Source: CAYJBH01 sp964371365 (GTDB lineage Bacteria > Bacillota > Clostridia > Oscillospirales > Ruminococcaceae). Taken from it: a stretch of 27,786 bases of DNA. The DNA lies in contig CAYJMO010000015.1 in NCBI GenBank assembly GCA_964371365.1, positions 1-27,786 on the forward strand, written 5' to 3'. The translations under genes and the position numbers were made by a program. Under the pieces are notes generated by a model. It saw nothing but the letters and a program-made list of their open reading frames with translations, was not told the DNA's origin and ran no database searches. Positions 15,719 to 23,610 of the stretch are shown piece after piece. Position 1 is the first letter of the stretch. Each line of letters opens with the position of its first letter.

Positions 15719-17116
15719 CTACTTATTTACAAGGTATTCATGCATCGCCTTTGCGCTATCCTTGCCGGCACCCATTGCGAGGATTACGGTTGCCGCGCCG
15801 GTTACGGCATCGCCGCCGGCATAGACTCCCTCTCGGCTGGTTAATCCGTTTGCACCATCGGTGACAATACAACCCCAACGGTTGGTATCAAGTCCCGGTG
15901 TAGTGCGGTGAATAAGCGGATTTGGGCTGGTTCCTATCGACATAATAACCGAATCTACCGCGATTTCAAACTCACTGTCCTTCTTAACGACAGGGCGACG
16001 ACGTCCGCTGTCGTCCGGTTCACCGAGCTCCATCTCTACACAGGTCATTGCGCGGACAAAACCCTCCTCGTCCCCGAGAATTGCGGTGGGGTTGCAGAGT
16101 GTTTTAAAGATGATGCCCTCCTCCTCGGCGTGCTCCACCTCCTCCGCTCTTGCAGGGAGTTCCTGCATACCACGGCGATATACAATGTAGACCGTCTCGG
16201 CACCCATGCGCTTAGCGCTCCTTGCGGCGTCCATAGCGACATTACCGCCGCCGACAACCGCTACCGAACGGCTCTTCAAAATCGGGGTCTTGCTACCCGG
16301 CAGGTAGGCTTTCATCAGATTGACACGGGTCAGATACTCGTTTGCACTGTAGACACCTTTGAGGCTCTCGCCCGGTATCTTCATAAAGTTAGGCAGACCG
16401 GCTCCGGATGCGATATAGATTGCCTCAAACCCCATCTCTTCCATAAGGTCGTCGATGGTGTAGGTCTTGCCGATGACAATATTGGTCTCTATCTTCACGC
16501 CCATTGCACGCAGGCCATCAATCTCCTTTTGTACTATATCTTTGGGGAGTCGAAACTCCGGTATGCCATACATAAGTACACCGCCGGCAAGGTGCAACGC
16601 CTCAAAAACTGTCACCGCATAACCATATTTAGCGAGCTCTCCTGCCGCGGTGAGACCGCTCGGGCCGGCGCCGATAACGGCGACCTTGCGACCGTTACAT
16701 TCCGGCTTTTGGGGCTGGCTTGAGCTGTTTTCACGTTGGTAGTCCGCCACAAATCGCTCTAAACGACCTATAGCGACCGGTTCTCCCTTTTTCCCTCTGA
16801 TACACAGCTGTTCACACTGTGTCTCCTGCGGACATACACGACCGCACACGGCAGGCAGGGCACTTGCCGATGATAGAACTTCAAACGATTTTTCAAGATT
16901 CCCGTCCGACAATTCGCCGATAAATCCCGGGATATCAATGCCGACCGGACATCCCTCTACGCAGAATTTTTTCGGACATCTTAGGCATCTTGCCGCCTCT
17001 TCCATTGCCGTCTCAAGGCTGTATCCGAGTGCCACCTCCTCAAAGTTGCCGTTCCTTATCATGGGATCTTGGTTTGGCATCGGTGACTTTTTTTCGCTCA
17101 TGTTGCGCTTTGCCAT
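15719..17116 (-). CDS. nfnB: NfnB, large subunit of NADH-dependent ferredoxin:NADP+ oxidoreductase
   Basis: With NfnA, couples NADPH oxidation to reduction of NAD+ and ferredoxin, or the reverse, by flavin-based electron bifurcation in the cytoplasm. The 465 residues resemble glutamate synthase small subunits, the usual misannotation. The N-terminal ferredoxin-like domain has Cys 44, 47, 52, 56 and 91, 95, 101, 105 for two [4Fe-4S] clusters. An FAD motif VIGAGPSGLTAAGE starts near 147 and an NADPH motif VVGGGNVAMDAARS near 287. The C-terminal FAD block (GGDAVTGAATVILAMGAGK) is present. It follows nfnA by 22 bases, and with no gltB-like gene nearby the NfnAB assignment is favoured. GGAAAGGAAG precedes the ATG. 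Confidence 0.92.
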   Translation of the reverse strand: MAKRNMSEKKSPMPNQDPMIRNGNFEEVALGYSLETAMEEAARCLRCPKKFCVEGCPVGIDIPGFIGELSDGNLEKSFEVLSSASALPAVCGRVCPQETQCEQLCIRGKKGEPVAIGRLERFVADYQRENSSSQPQKPECNGRKVAVIGAGPSGLTAAGELAKYGYAVTVFEALHLAGGVLMYGIPEFRLPKDIVQKEIDGLRAMGVKIETNIVIGKTYTIDDLMEEMGFEAIYIASGAGLPNFMKIPGESLKGVYSANEYLTRVNLMKAYLPGSKTPILKSRSVAVVGGGNVAMDAARSAKRMGAETVYIVYRRGMQELPARAEEVEHAEEEGIIFKTLCNPTAILGDEEGFVRAMTCVEMELGEPDDSGRRRPVVKKDSEFEIAVDSVIMSIGTSPNPLIHRTTPGLDTNRWGCIVTDGANGLTSREGVYAGGDAVTGAATVILAMGAGKDSAKAMHEYLVNK

Positions 17117-17138
17117 CTGTAGTTATCTTCCTTTCCTG

Positions 17139-17975
17139 TTATTCTTTATTCATAAGATTACATTCCGACTCAAAGTGGTGTTTCTCGGTCGTCTTATAGA
17201 GGTTGCCGCGTTGCAATGCCTCATCAAAATCGACAAGATGACCGTCAAAGTCAGGACCGTCTACGCAGGCAAACTTTGTCTCACCGCCGACCGTCAATCT
17301 GCAACCGCCACACATACCGGTGCCGTCCACCATGACGGGATTCATGGACACCATGGTTTTAATGTTATATTTTTTGGTCAAAAGACATACGAATTTCATC
17401 ATGATAAGTGGACCTATCGCGATGACCTCATCGTATTCGTTGCCGTCGTTTATCAGCTTTTCAAGTGCGTTTGTCACAAGACCCTTTTCACCATAACTGC
17501 CGTCGTCGGTCATGATCTCATATCGATCGGATACGGCGCGAAACTCCTCTTCCAGTATGACGAGCTCTTTGCCTCTAAATCCGACAACGCTGTGAACCTC
17601 ACAACCGTTTTCATGCAATGCCTTTGCGACGGGGTAGGCTATCGCACAGCCGACACCGCCGCCGACCACCGCGACCTTTTTAAGACCGTCGATATGACTT
17701 GCTACACCGAGAGGGCCGACAAAGTCGTTTATGCAATCACCTTTGTTTAGACTGTTTAGCTCGAGGGTAGAGCCTCCGACCAGCTGATATATTATTGTGA
17801 TGGTGCCATTTTCACGGTTATAGTCCGCTATTGTCAGCGGTATGCGCTCGGAATCCTCGTTTGCACGCAGAATGACAAACTGTCCGGCAAGCGCCTTTTT
17901 CGACACCGCAGGTGCATGAACCGTCATCTTTGTAACGGTGGGGTTGAGTGAAATTTTTTCTAAGATTTCGTACAT
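17139..17975 (-). CDS. nfnA: NfnA, small subunit of NADH-dependent ferredoxin:NADP+ oxidoreductase
   Basis: FAD- and [2Fe-2S]-containing subunit that binds NAD(H) and passes electrons to NfnB. The 278-residue protein has an FAD-binding barrel (RIPLTIADYN, IIYQLVGGST), an NAD-binding fold (VAVVGGGVGCAIAYPVAKAL) and the iron-sulfur segment DGTGMCGGCRLTV with C222, C225 and later C237; Asp217 is a candidate fourth ligand, since NfnA structures show an unusual Asp. Dihydroorotate dehydrogenase electron-transfer subunits are relatives, but the nfnB neighbour decides. The start at 17975 is preferred: AAAGGA lies nine bases upstream and the promoter -10 is at 18024-18019, whereas the longer frame from 18047 would begin upstream of the transcript. 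Confidence 0.93.
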   Translation of the reverse strand: MYEILEKISLNPTVTKMTVHAPAVSKKALAGQFVILRANEDSERIPLTIADYNRENGTITIIYQLVGGSTLELNSLNKGDCINDFVGPLGVASHIDGLKKVAVVGGGVGCAIAYPVAKALHENGCEVHSVVGFRGKELVILEEEFRAVSDRYEIMTDDGSYGEKGLVTNALEKLINDGNEYDEVIAIGPLIMMKFVCLLTKKYNIKTMVSMNPVMVDGTGMCGGCRLTVGGETKFACVDGPDFDGHLVDFDEALQRGNLYKTTEKHHFESECNLMNKE

Positions 17976-18018
17976 TAATGCTGTTCCTTTCCTTAGTGGA
18001 GCTTTTAAATCACATTTT

Positions 18019-18047
18019 ATTATATTACAAAATAATGTTGTTGTCAA
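18019..18047 (-). promoter_or_regulatory. Full-consensus promoter of nfnAB
   Basis: On the minus strand, -35 TTGACA (18047-18042), exactly 17 bases, and -10 TATAAT (18024-18019). Expected leader is about 36 bases. Its -35 occupies nearly the same bases as the -35 of the opposite promoter. Confidence 0.88.
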
Positions 18048-18069
18048 ACCGATTTTACTATGGTATAAT
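18041..18069 (+). promoter_or_regulatory. Promoter of the TRAP-like lipoprotein, giving a leaderless or near-leaderless start
   Basis: -35 TTGTCA (18041-18046), 17 bases, and -10 TATAAT (18064-18069). The ATG at 18077 is only seven bases past the -10, about where transcription should begin, and there is no Shine-Dalgarno. Confidence 0.8.
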
Positions 18070-18076
18070 ATTTATT

Positions 18077-18943
18077 ATGAAGATTTTTGTATTAATTATT
18101 CTGATTTTTATGACCTCCTGCGCTAAGGAGGGAGAGCCGATTGTAATCCCTAACGTTCCGACCGAGGCAAAAAGCGAGTTGCAGACGGTGGTGAAGATTG
18201 CATCCGCCTATCCGCAAAATTCGCCTGCCGGTGTGTTTTTGGAGGCGTTTGCACTGGAGCTTTCCAACCTATCAAACGATCGTATACAGACGGTGGTCTA
18301 TCATGACGGCTCTATTGGGGACGAGTTGGAGCTTGGGGAAATGCTGCTAAACGGCTCTGTTGACTTTGCTTTGATGCCACTCGGAGAGGATGATGCTTTT
18401 TATGAGATTGCGAACGCACCGTTTTTGCTCAACGAGGACAATATCGACGAGGTCGTGGATTTATTGCGCGATGGCGAAACGGAGTTGAGCGACCCCCGGG
18501 CGTTGACCTACATTAATGGCGGCAGTATAGGACTTTCCACCTCATCAAGAGCCCAGAGCTCGCGACAACTTTTTGATACCGACAGCCCTGTGGAGGGTTT
18601 AAACCCGATAGAGATAACGAGTGTGCCTGCAACACGATTTGAAGAGGAATATGAATACCGCTACTATGCCGATATTGCGGTGCACTATGATATCTTGTAT
18701 TTTTTTCAATCCACCGACAGTAGGATAGATTTTACCGAACAGCAGATGGTGGTGAATGCGACCGAACAGGCGATGCAGGACACACAGGAATGGTATGAAC
18801 AAAATGTCGATATCATCACCGAAAAAGTCACGACATACATTCCGGACGACCATCAGAATTATATAGAATCCCTTTCGCAATCAGATCAAATATATGACAC
18901 CTCGGGGCTACCGAACGAGCTGATAGATGCTTTGAATCTGTAA
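18077..18943 (+). CDS. TRAP-type solute-binding lipoprotein (DctP-like), orphan and divergent
   Basis: A 288-residue exported lipoprotein. The signal peptide KIFVLIILIFMTSC ends in a lipobox with Cys14. Residues about 35-130 resemble the first DctP lobe: VVKIASAYPQNSPAGVFLE, DGSIGDELELGEMLLNGSVDFALMP, and ANAPFLLNEDN. The second lobe is atypical: the usual GLKIR segment with the substrate Arg is not seen, and the protein is shorter than the common 330 residues. No dctQ or dctM membrane genes are in the window. The start at 18077 gives a proper signal peptide; longer in-frame starts lie upstream of the promoter. It could scavenge a ligand for a distant transporter or act as a sensor lipoprotein. 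Confidence 0.75.
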   Translation: MKIFVLIILIFMTSCAKEGEPIVIPNVPTEAKSELQTVVKIASAYPQNSPAGVFLEAFALELSNLSNDRIQTVVYHDGSIGDELELGEMLLNGSVDFALMPLGEDDAFYEIANAPFLLNEDNIDEVVDLLRDGETELSDPRALTYINGGSIGLSTSSRAQSSRQLFDTDSPVEGLNPIEITSVPATRFEEEYEYRYYADIAVHYDILYFFQSTDSRIDFTEQQMVVNATEQAMQDTQEWYEQNVDIITEKVTTYIPDDHQNYIESLSQSDQIYDTSGLPNELIDALNL

Positions 18944-19058
18944 TGTATGAGGGTTGTGAAAATATTTGTATATAGTTTATCTGCGGAATTCTCTATGTAG
19001 GGTATGCTCTGCATAGTCAGCAATTTGTAAACAGTAACCGGAAAAGGAGTACCAAAAT

Positions 19059-19841
19059 ATGCTCTATCTTGTATGTATAAAACAGGTGCCGGGCTCGTCC
19101 GATGTTGAAATTGACGAGGCGACCGGACGACTAAAGCGCAGCGAGGTGCCGGCACGGCTCAACCCGTTCGACCTTTTCGCGTTAAAGACCGCCTTTGAGC
19201 TCAAACAGCGCTACGGCGGCGAGGTGCACGTGCTCTCAATGGGGCCGCCAAATGCAAAAGACATACTTGTCGACGCACTCTGCATGGGTGCAAACAAGGC
19301 GTTTTTGCTATCTGACCGCCGATTTGCCGGAGCGGATGTATATGCGACTGCATATGCACTTTCCGGCTGTATTAAGGCTACAAAAAACGATTATAGCGTC
19401 ATCCTTTGTGGCAAACAGACCACCGACGGCGACACCGCGCAGGTCGGGCCGGAGGTTGCCGAGATGCTCGGTATCCCCCACGCCTCCAACGTTAAAAGAG
19501 TGGACGATGTAGCACAGGATATCACGGTGCTCTTGGATTTAGAGCAGAGCGAACAACTTCAATCCATGGATATTCCATGCCTTTTGACCATCGAAAAGGA
19601 GCCTGTTCCACCTAAAATCGCTCGGGTGCGCAAAAAGGCTGAGATCGCCGAGGACGAGATAGTCGTCTATTCTCTCGACGATCTTGACGATAAGGATGAG
19701 TCTCACTATGGGCTTGCCGCCTCACCTACACAGGTTCAAGGTATCTACGCACCGGAAAAATGCGTTCAAAATCAGATTTTTGAGGGCGATACGGACGTGC
19801 TGGCAGGGGATATACATCGCCTGATAAAGAAATATGTTTAG
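19059..19841 (+). CDS. etfB: Electron transfer flavoprotein, beta subunit
   Basis: Forms with EtfA the flavin dimer that carries electrons to or from acyl-CoA-type dehydrogenases. The 260 residues show the EtfB hallmarks: LYLVCIKQVPGSSDVEID at the start, ARLNPFDLFALKTAFELK, RRFAGADVYATAYALSG and LCGKQTTDGDTAQVGPE. The last is common in the clostridial, often bifurcating branch, but this alone does not prove bifurcation. AAGGAG lies nine bases before the ATG. The etfA gene follows after 45 bases. No acyl-CoA dehydrogenase, the usual neighbour (bcd), is in view. The 115 bases upstream hold no strong promoter. Confidence 0.95.
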   Translation: MLYLVCIKQVPGSSDVEIDEATGRLKRSEVPARLNPFDLFALKTAFELKQRYGGEVHVLSMGPPNAKDILVDALCMGANKAFLLSDRRFAGADVYATAYALSGCIKATKNDYSVILCGKQTTDGDTAQVGPEVAEMLGIPHASNVKRVDDVAQDITVLLDLEQSEQLQSMDIPCLLTIEKEPVPPKIARVRKKAEIAEDEIVVYSLDDLDDKDESHYGLAASPTQVQGIYAPEKCVQNQIFEGDTDVLAGDIHRLIKKYV

Positions 19842-19886
19842 TCCATCATCCTAAAAACACTACACCATAATAAGGAGGGCACTCAT

Positions 19887-20906
19887 ATGTTGAATAATGC
19901 CGTAGATATAACAAAATACAGCGCCATCGCAGTCTATGTCGAGCACAGTGACGGGGTGATAAATCCGGTCACCTTTGAGCTACTCGGCAAGGCAAGAGAG
20001 CTTGCAAAGCACTCAAACCAAAAGGTCTATGCAATATTTATCGGTCACAACATTGCACAGTATGCACCGATGTTGATAAAATACGGCGCGCATGAGGTTT
20101 TCCTCTATCAACAGCAGGAGTTGCGTCACTTCAACCTGCTTGCCTATGCCGATGCCTTTGCCCATTTTATCGAACAGCTATGTCCCAGCGCCGTCCTTGT
20201 AGGCGGCACAAACACCGGACGCTCACTTGCTCCGCGAATTGCCGCACGCTTCAAAACAGGACTTACGGCGGACTGCACCGAGCTTGAGATGGGGAATGGC
20301 ACCGAGCTATCACAGATTCGCCCTGCATTCGGCGGCAACATAATGGCAAAGATTGTGACGCCAAACCACCGCCCTCAACTATGTACACTGCGGCCGGGTA
20401 CATTCCCCATGCCAAAGGAGTTGCTTGACCCGAGCGGAACTATTACCGAGGTTGATATGCGAGGGGTAGTTCGTGACCATCGAATCCGTGTCATGTCCAC
20501 TACACCCAAAGAGGGCACGGTGGACATCACCGATGCGGAGATTTTGGTTGCGGTAGGACTCGGGGTTAAAGAACAAAGCGACCTCAAATCGATAGAGGAA
20601 TTTGCGCTCAGTATAGGCGCAGAGATGGCATGTACCAGACCGATAGTGGAAAAAGGTTGGTATCCGGTCGAGCGACAGATAGGCATCAGCGGTCGTACCG
20701 TACGCCCGAAACTCTTGATAACGCTCGGCATATCCGGCGCCATGCAGTTTACTGCCGGCATGAAGGAGTCAGAGTGTGTCATAGCGGTAGGCAACGATAA
20801 ATCCGCGCCGATCTTTGAGATAGCGAACTACGGTTTTATCGGGGATATCTACGCAATCCTGCCAACGCTACATAAATTTTGCACTGAAAAGGAAATCGAT
20901 GTTTAA
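19887..20906 (+). CDS. etfA: Electron transfer flavoprotein, alpha subunit
   Basis: Partner of EtfB; binds the electron-shuttling FAD. The 339-residue protein has the N-terminal ETF domain (AIAVYVEHSDGVINPVTFEL) and the C-terminal FAD domain with PKLLITLGISGAMQFTAGM, VIAVGNDKSAPIFEIANYG and GDIYAILPTL. There is no N-terminal ferredoxin domain, so iron-sulfur electron transfer would need a separate partner. AAGGAGG precedes the ATG. Its last eight bases overlap the DUF2156 gene, which implies coupled translation. Confidence 0.95.
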   Translation: MLNNAVDITKYSAIAVYVEHSDGVINPVTFELLGKARELAKHSNQKVYAIFIGHNIAQYAPMLIKYGAHEVFLYQQQELRHFNLLAYADAFAHFIEQLCPSAVLVGGTNTGRSLAPRIAARFKTGLTADCTELEMGNGTELSQIRPAFGGNIMAKIVTPNHRPQLCTLRPGTFPMPKELLDPSGTITEVDMRGVVRDHRIRVMSTTPKEGTVDITDAEILVAVGLGVKEQSDLKSIEEFALSIGAEMACTRPIVEKGWYPVERQIGISGRTVRPKLLITLGISGAMQFTAGMKESECVIAVGNDKSAPIFEIANYGFIGDIYAILPTLHKFCTEKEIDV

Positions 20907-21768
20907 GACCGTCCCTATCGAACTTTCCCGGTTGTCACCGATAGAACAAATCCGACTGAAAAACGGACATATAACCTCGGCTCACAGCTTTTTATCCTGC
21001 TACATCTGGCAACACGATCTAAAGCTCAGTATGTATGCCGAGCCTGATGTCTATGTGGTCAGAACGCAGCTCTACGGCGAAAACTCCTGGTATTTTCCCT
21101 GCGGAGAAAAAAAGGCGGTCGAGCGGTTAATCAGAACTCTCGCCGAGGAGAAAAACCTCTCGCTTCACTACCTACGTGAGCAGGACGTTGAGTTTATGCA
21201 GACCACATTTGCCGGAAAGTTTAAAATAGAGCGCACACCGGAGGACGACGAATATCTTTATGACCGCAAACAACAGATAGAGCAGTCCGGCAAGAAGTTC
21301 CACGCTACAAGACGCTATCTAAACAGGATTAAAGAGGAGCATGTCCTGACCTGTGAGTGGATTGACATCGATAATATCGACAGGGCGAGGCGGATCAGTG
21401 ACGCATGGCAACGTGATGCCGTGGTGTCCACCGGAGTTAAGAGTGAGGCCGCCGCAAACTGTATCCTAAACGAATGGAGCGAGATTGATAACGTTCAGGG
21501 ATTGATAGTGTCGGTGGACGGTGAGGACTATTCGCTTATAATCGGTTATCCGCTCAGCGATGACATGTTTGACATATGTATCACACGCCAAAAGGGGCTT
21601 ATATCGGGACTTGGAATTTATACTAAATGTATATTTATTGAAAAGATTGACAAATCGTATATTTTATTTAATGGTGAGGAGGATCTCGGTATCGCGGGAC
21701 TACGCACCATGAAAAACCAGATGCGCCCGATAGATAAGATTTTAATGTACAAGGCGACCCTCCTTTAA
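20899..21768 (+). CDS. DUF2156 protein (LPG_synthase_C-like acyl/aminoacyl transferase fold)
   Basis: A 289-residue soluble protein that resembles the catalytic domain of phosphatidylglycerol lysyltransferase (a double GNAT fold), without the membrane part. Seen: DEYLYDRKQQIEQSGKKFHATRRYLNRI, here spanning residues 113-140, matches the family pattern Y-x-Y-x...L-x-G-x-K-x-x-x-x-R-x-x; later GYPLSDDMFDI and a C-terminal NGEEDLGIAGLRTMKNQMRP block match the acceptor-site region. Known relatives use aminoacyl-tRNA or acyl donors, but no substrate is established for the stand-alone form. Starting eight bases inside etfA, it is probably translated with it. Confidence 0.8.
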   Translation: MFKTVPIELSRLSPIEQIRLKNGHITSAHSFLSCYIWQHDLKLSMYAEPDVYVVRTQLYGENSWYFPCGEKKAVERLIRTLAEEKNLSLHYLREQDVEFMQTTFAGKFKIERTPEDDEYLYDRKQQIEQSGKKFHATRRYLNRIKEEHVLTCEWIDIDNIDRARRISDAWQRDAVVSTGVKSEAAANCILNEWSEIDNVQGLIVSVDGEDYSLIIGYPLSDDMFDICITRQKGLISGLGIYTKCIFIEKIDKSYILFNGEEDLGIAGLRTMKNQMRPIDKILMYKATLL

Positions 21769-21810
21769 AACCGCAACTTAATCGGACTATATACCAATAA
21801 TATAAAGCAG

Positions 21811-21816
21811 AAAGGA
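21811..21816 (+). promoter_or_regulatory. Ribosome binding site supporting a TTG start
   Basis: AAAGGA, seven bases before TTG at 21824. No ATG or GTG in this frame fits better, and the same AAAGGA element precedes the next gene at seven bases, so the TTG start of the MATE fusion is well supported. Confidence 0.75.
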
Positions 21817-21823
21817 TACTCAA

Positions 21824-23566
21824 TTGATTAAGGATAATCGATATTTTACCAACAAGATGTTTTATCGACAGCTTGCGCCGGCGCTTGTCTCGGCGTTTGG
21901 GCTTGCGCTATGCGCAATGGCGGATGCTATAGTTGTCGGTCAGGACATGGGGGTCGTTGGGCTTGCGGCTATAGGTTTAGCACTGCCGATTTTTATGGTC
22001 ATGAATGTTGTCCTTCACAGCTTTGGTATCGGCGGTTCTATCGCCTACACAAACCTCATGGCTAAAGGACAAAAGGAGGAGGCAAAACTGCGGATGCGTG
22101 AGGTGTTCACCGCTGTGGTTGGCGTAGGAATACTCATGACGGTGTTCGGACTTGTCTTTATCAATCAATTTTTAGCAATTCTCGGCTCCATCCCGTCGGA
22201 CGGTCTTGTCTTTGAGGCGGCTAAGGACTATCTTCAGATTATACTCGGCGGCATACCTATCATGTTCGCCGCCTATATCCTTAACTACTACCTTCGTTCC
22301 GATGACTTTGCGAAGGAGGTCAGCATCGGATTCACCATCGGCAATGTCACCGACATTGTTCTCAACATTGTTTTGGTATTAGGGTTTAGAACCGGTGTCA
22401 CCGGCGCGGCACTTGCCACCGTCTTGGGACATGCCGTGACCATGGTTTTTTATATCCTTATACTGGTTAAAAAACAGCACAATCTCAGCCTAAAACCTGT
22501 GTTGCTGCGACTTGCCCCAACCATAAAACAGTTCACCGTCGGGCTTACCTCCACCGTCCATCACCTTTTCAACTTTATCTTTCTCATCGTCGCAAATCGA
22601 CTGCTTTTACTAATTTCCGGGCATGAGGGTGTTGCGATATTTGATGTAATACAAAACACCTCGTTCCTCATCATGTATATGTACGATGCAGTGAACCGTG
22701 CAACCCAGCCGCTCAACAGCACCTACTACGGCGAGCGCAACGACAAGGCGCGCCTTAACACGCTAAAGCTCGGCATGATCTGGGGTAATGTGATCGGCCT
22801 TGTGGTGGTAGGATTTATCGCCATATTCCCCGGCTTTATCTGCGCTGTTTTCGGGCTTTCCTCTGCCGACGACATAGCCGCCGCGAGCTATGCACTTCGT
22901 GTCTACAGTGTCGGTGCGTTGTTTGCCGGTCTTTCGGTCATGTTGCAGAGCTACTATCAGGCGTGTGAAAGGGAACGTTTTTCACTTATCCTGTCGGTGT
23001 TGCGTGGCGCTGTGTTCCTGTTCCCCACCACCGTCATATTCTCTTTTTATGGTATTAACTATTTTTGGTGGCTGTTCCCTGCGACCGAAATCCTGTCCAT
23101 AGCTGTATTCTACCTCTATCGCATCAGAAAAAGTAACGGCGGCATGATACGCACAACCGAAACGGAGCGGGTGCTCTCCCGAACATTTACCAGCAAAAAC
23201 GAGGAAATTGCACCACTTATATCCGAGATAGAGGAATTCTGCGAGAGATGGGAGGCAACCCCCAAACAAAGCTACTTTGTAACCATGTCGGTGGAGGAAC
23301 TCTGTAGCGTGATTATGTCCCAAGGTTTCTTTGGCGATACCGGTTATATCGAGGTGACCTTGATCTACGACGAAGAGGGCAGTTTCGAGCTACACATTCG
23401 CGATGACGCACAATCCTTTGACCCATTCACCCTACACACCGAAAAGGCGAGCAAGGAGGGTGAGTTTGATATGGATGCGATGGGTGTCATGGTCATCAAA
23501 CAGCGTGCCAAAGAATTTTATTATCGTCGGTATCAAAACTTTAATAATTTAGTGGTAAAGATCTAA
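21824..23566 (+). CDS. MATE transporter fused to a degenerate RsbW-like ATPase domain
   Basis: A 580-residue protein, over 100 residues longer than a usual MATE. Residues 1-445 are a twelve-helix MATE transporter (start of helix 1: LAPALVSAFGLALCAMADAI). Residues 452-580 form a cytosolic domain that aligns with the free RsbW-like protein at 25296-25709: MSVEELCSVI matches IAVEEIYVNI, HIRDDAQSFDPF matches FIDSGTPFNPL, and MDAMGVMVIKQ matches IGGLGILMVKK. The N-box Asn is Val496, and the first glycines of the G1 and G2 boxes are Ala or Asp, so kinase activity is doubtful; it may bind a partner or nucleotide only. The start is TTG with AAAGGA seven bases before it. It is followed by the PP2C and kinase genes. 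Confidence 0.9.
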   Translation: MIKDNRYFTNKMFYRQLAPALVSAFGLALCAMADAIVVGQDMGVVGLAAIGLALPIFMVMNVVLHSFGIGGSIAYTNLMAKGQKEEAKLRMREVFTAVVGVGILMTVFGLVFINQFLAILGSIPSDGLVFEAAKDYLQIILGGIPIMFAAYILNYYLRSDDFAKEVSIGFTIGNVTDIVLNIVLVLGFRTGVTGAALATVLGHAVTMVFYILILVKKQHNLSLKPVLLRLAPTIKQFTVGLTSTVHHLFNFIFLIVANRLLLLISGHEGVAIFDVIQNTSFLIMYMYDAVNRATQPLNSTYYGERNDKARLNTLKLGMIWGNVIGLVVVGFIAIFPGFICAVFGLSSADDIAAASYALRVYSVGALFAGLSVMLQSYYQACERERFSLILSVLRGAVFLFPTTVIFSFYGINYFWWLFPATEILSIAVFYLYRIRKSNGGMIRTTETERVLSRTFTSKNEEIAPLISEIEEFCERWEATPKQSYFVTMSVEELCSVIMSQGFFGDTGYIEVTLIYDEEGSFELHIRDDAQSFDPFTLHTEKASKEGEFDMDAMGVMVIKQRAKEFYYRRYQNFNNLVVKI

Positions 23567-23610
23567 AACTGCCTGTTATGGCGCATAATAGATATTGAAA
23601 GGATCTTGAT

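Noticed and set aside
14572..16723. Long plus-strand frames opposite the histidine kinase and nfnB
   Set aside because: The minus-strand genes have complete conserved domains; the plus-strand translations are low-complexity shadows.
15719..17116. Glutamate synthase small subunit
   Set aside because: The preceding gene is an NfnA-type FAD/[2Fe-2S] protein and no large glutamate synthase subunit is present, so NfnB is the better call.
17976..18047. N-terminal extension of NfnA from 18047
   Set aside because: That start lies upstream of the -10 element, and the family N-terminus MYEILEKISL has its own ribosome binding site.
17948..18076. N-terminal extension of the lipoprotein frame
   Set aside because: It would run back through the divergent nfn promoter and lacks a signal peptide; the ATG at 18077 gives a proper lipobox.
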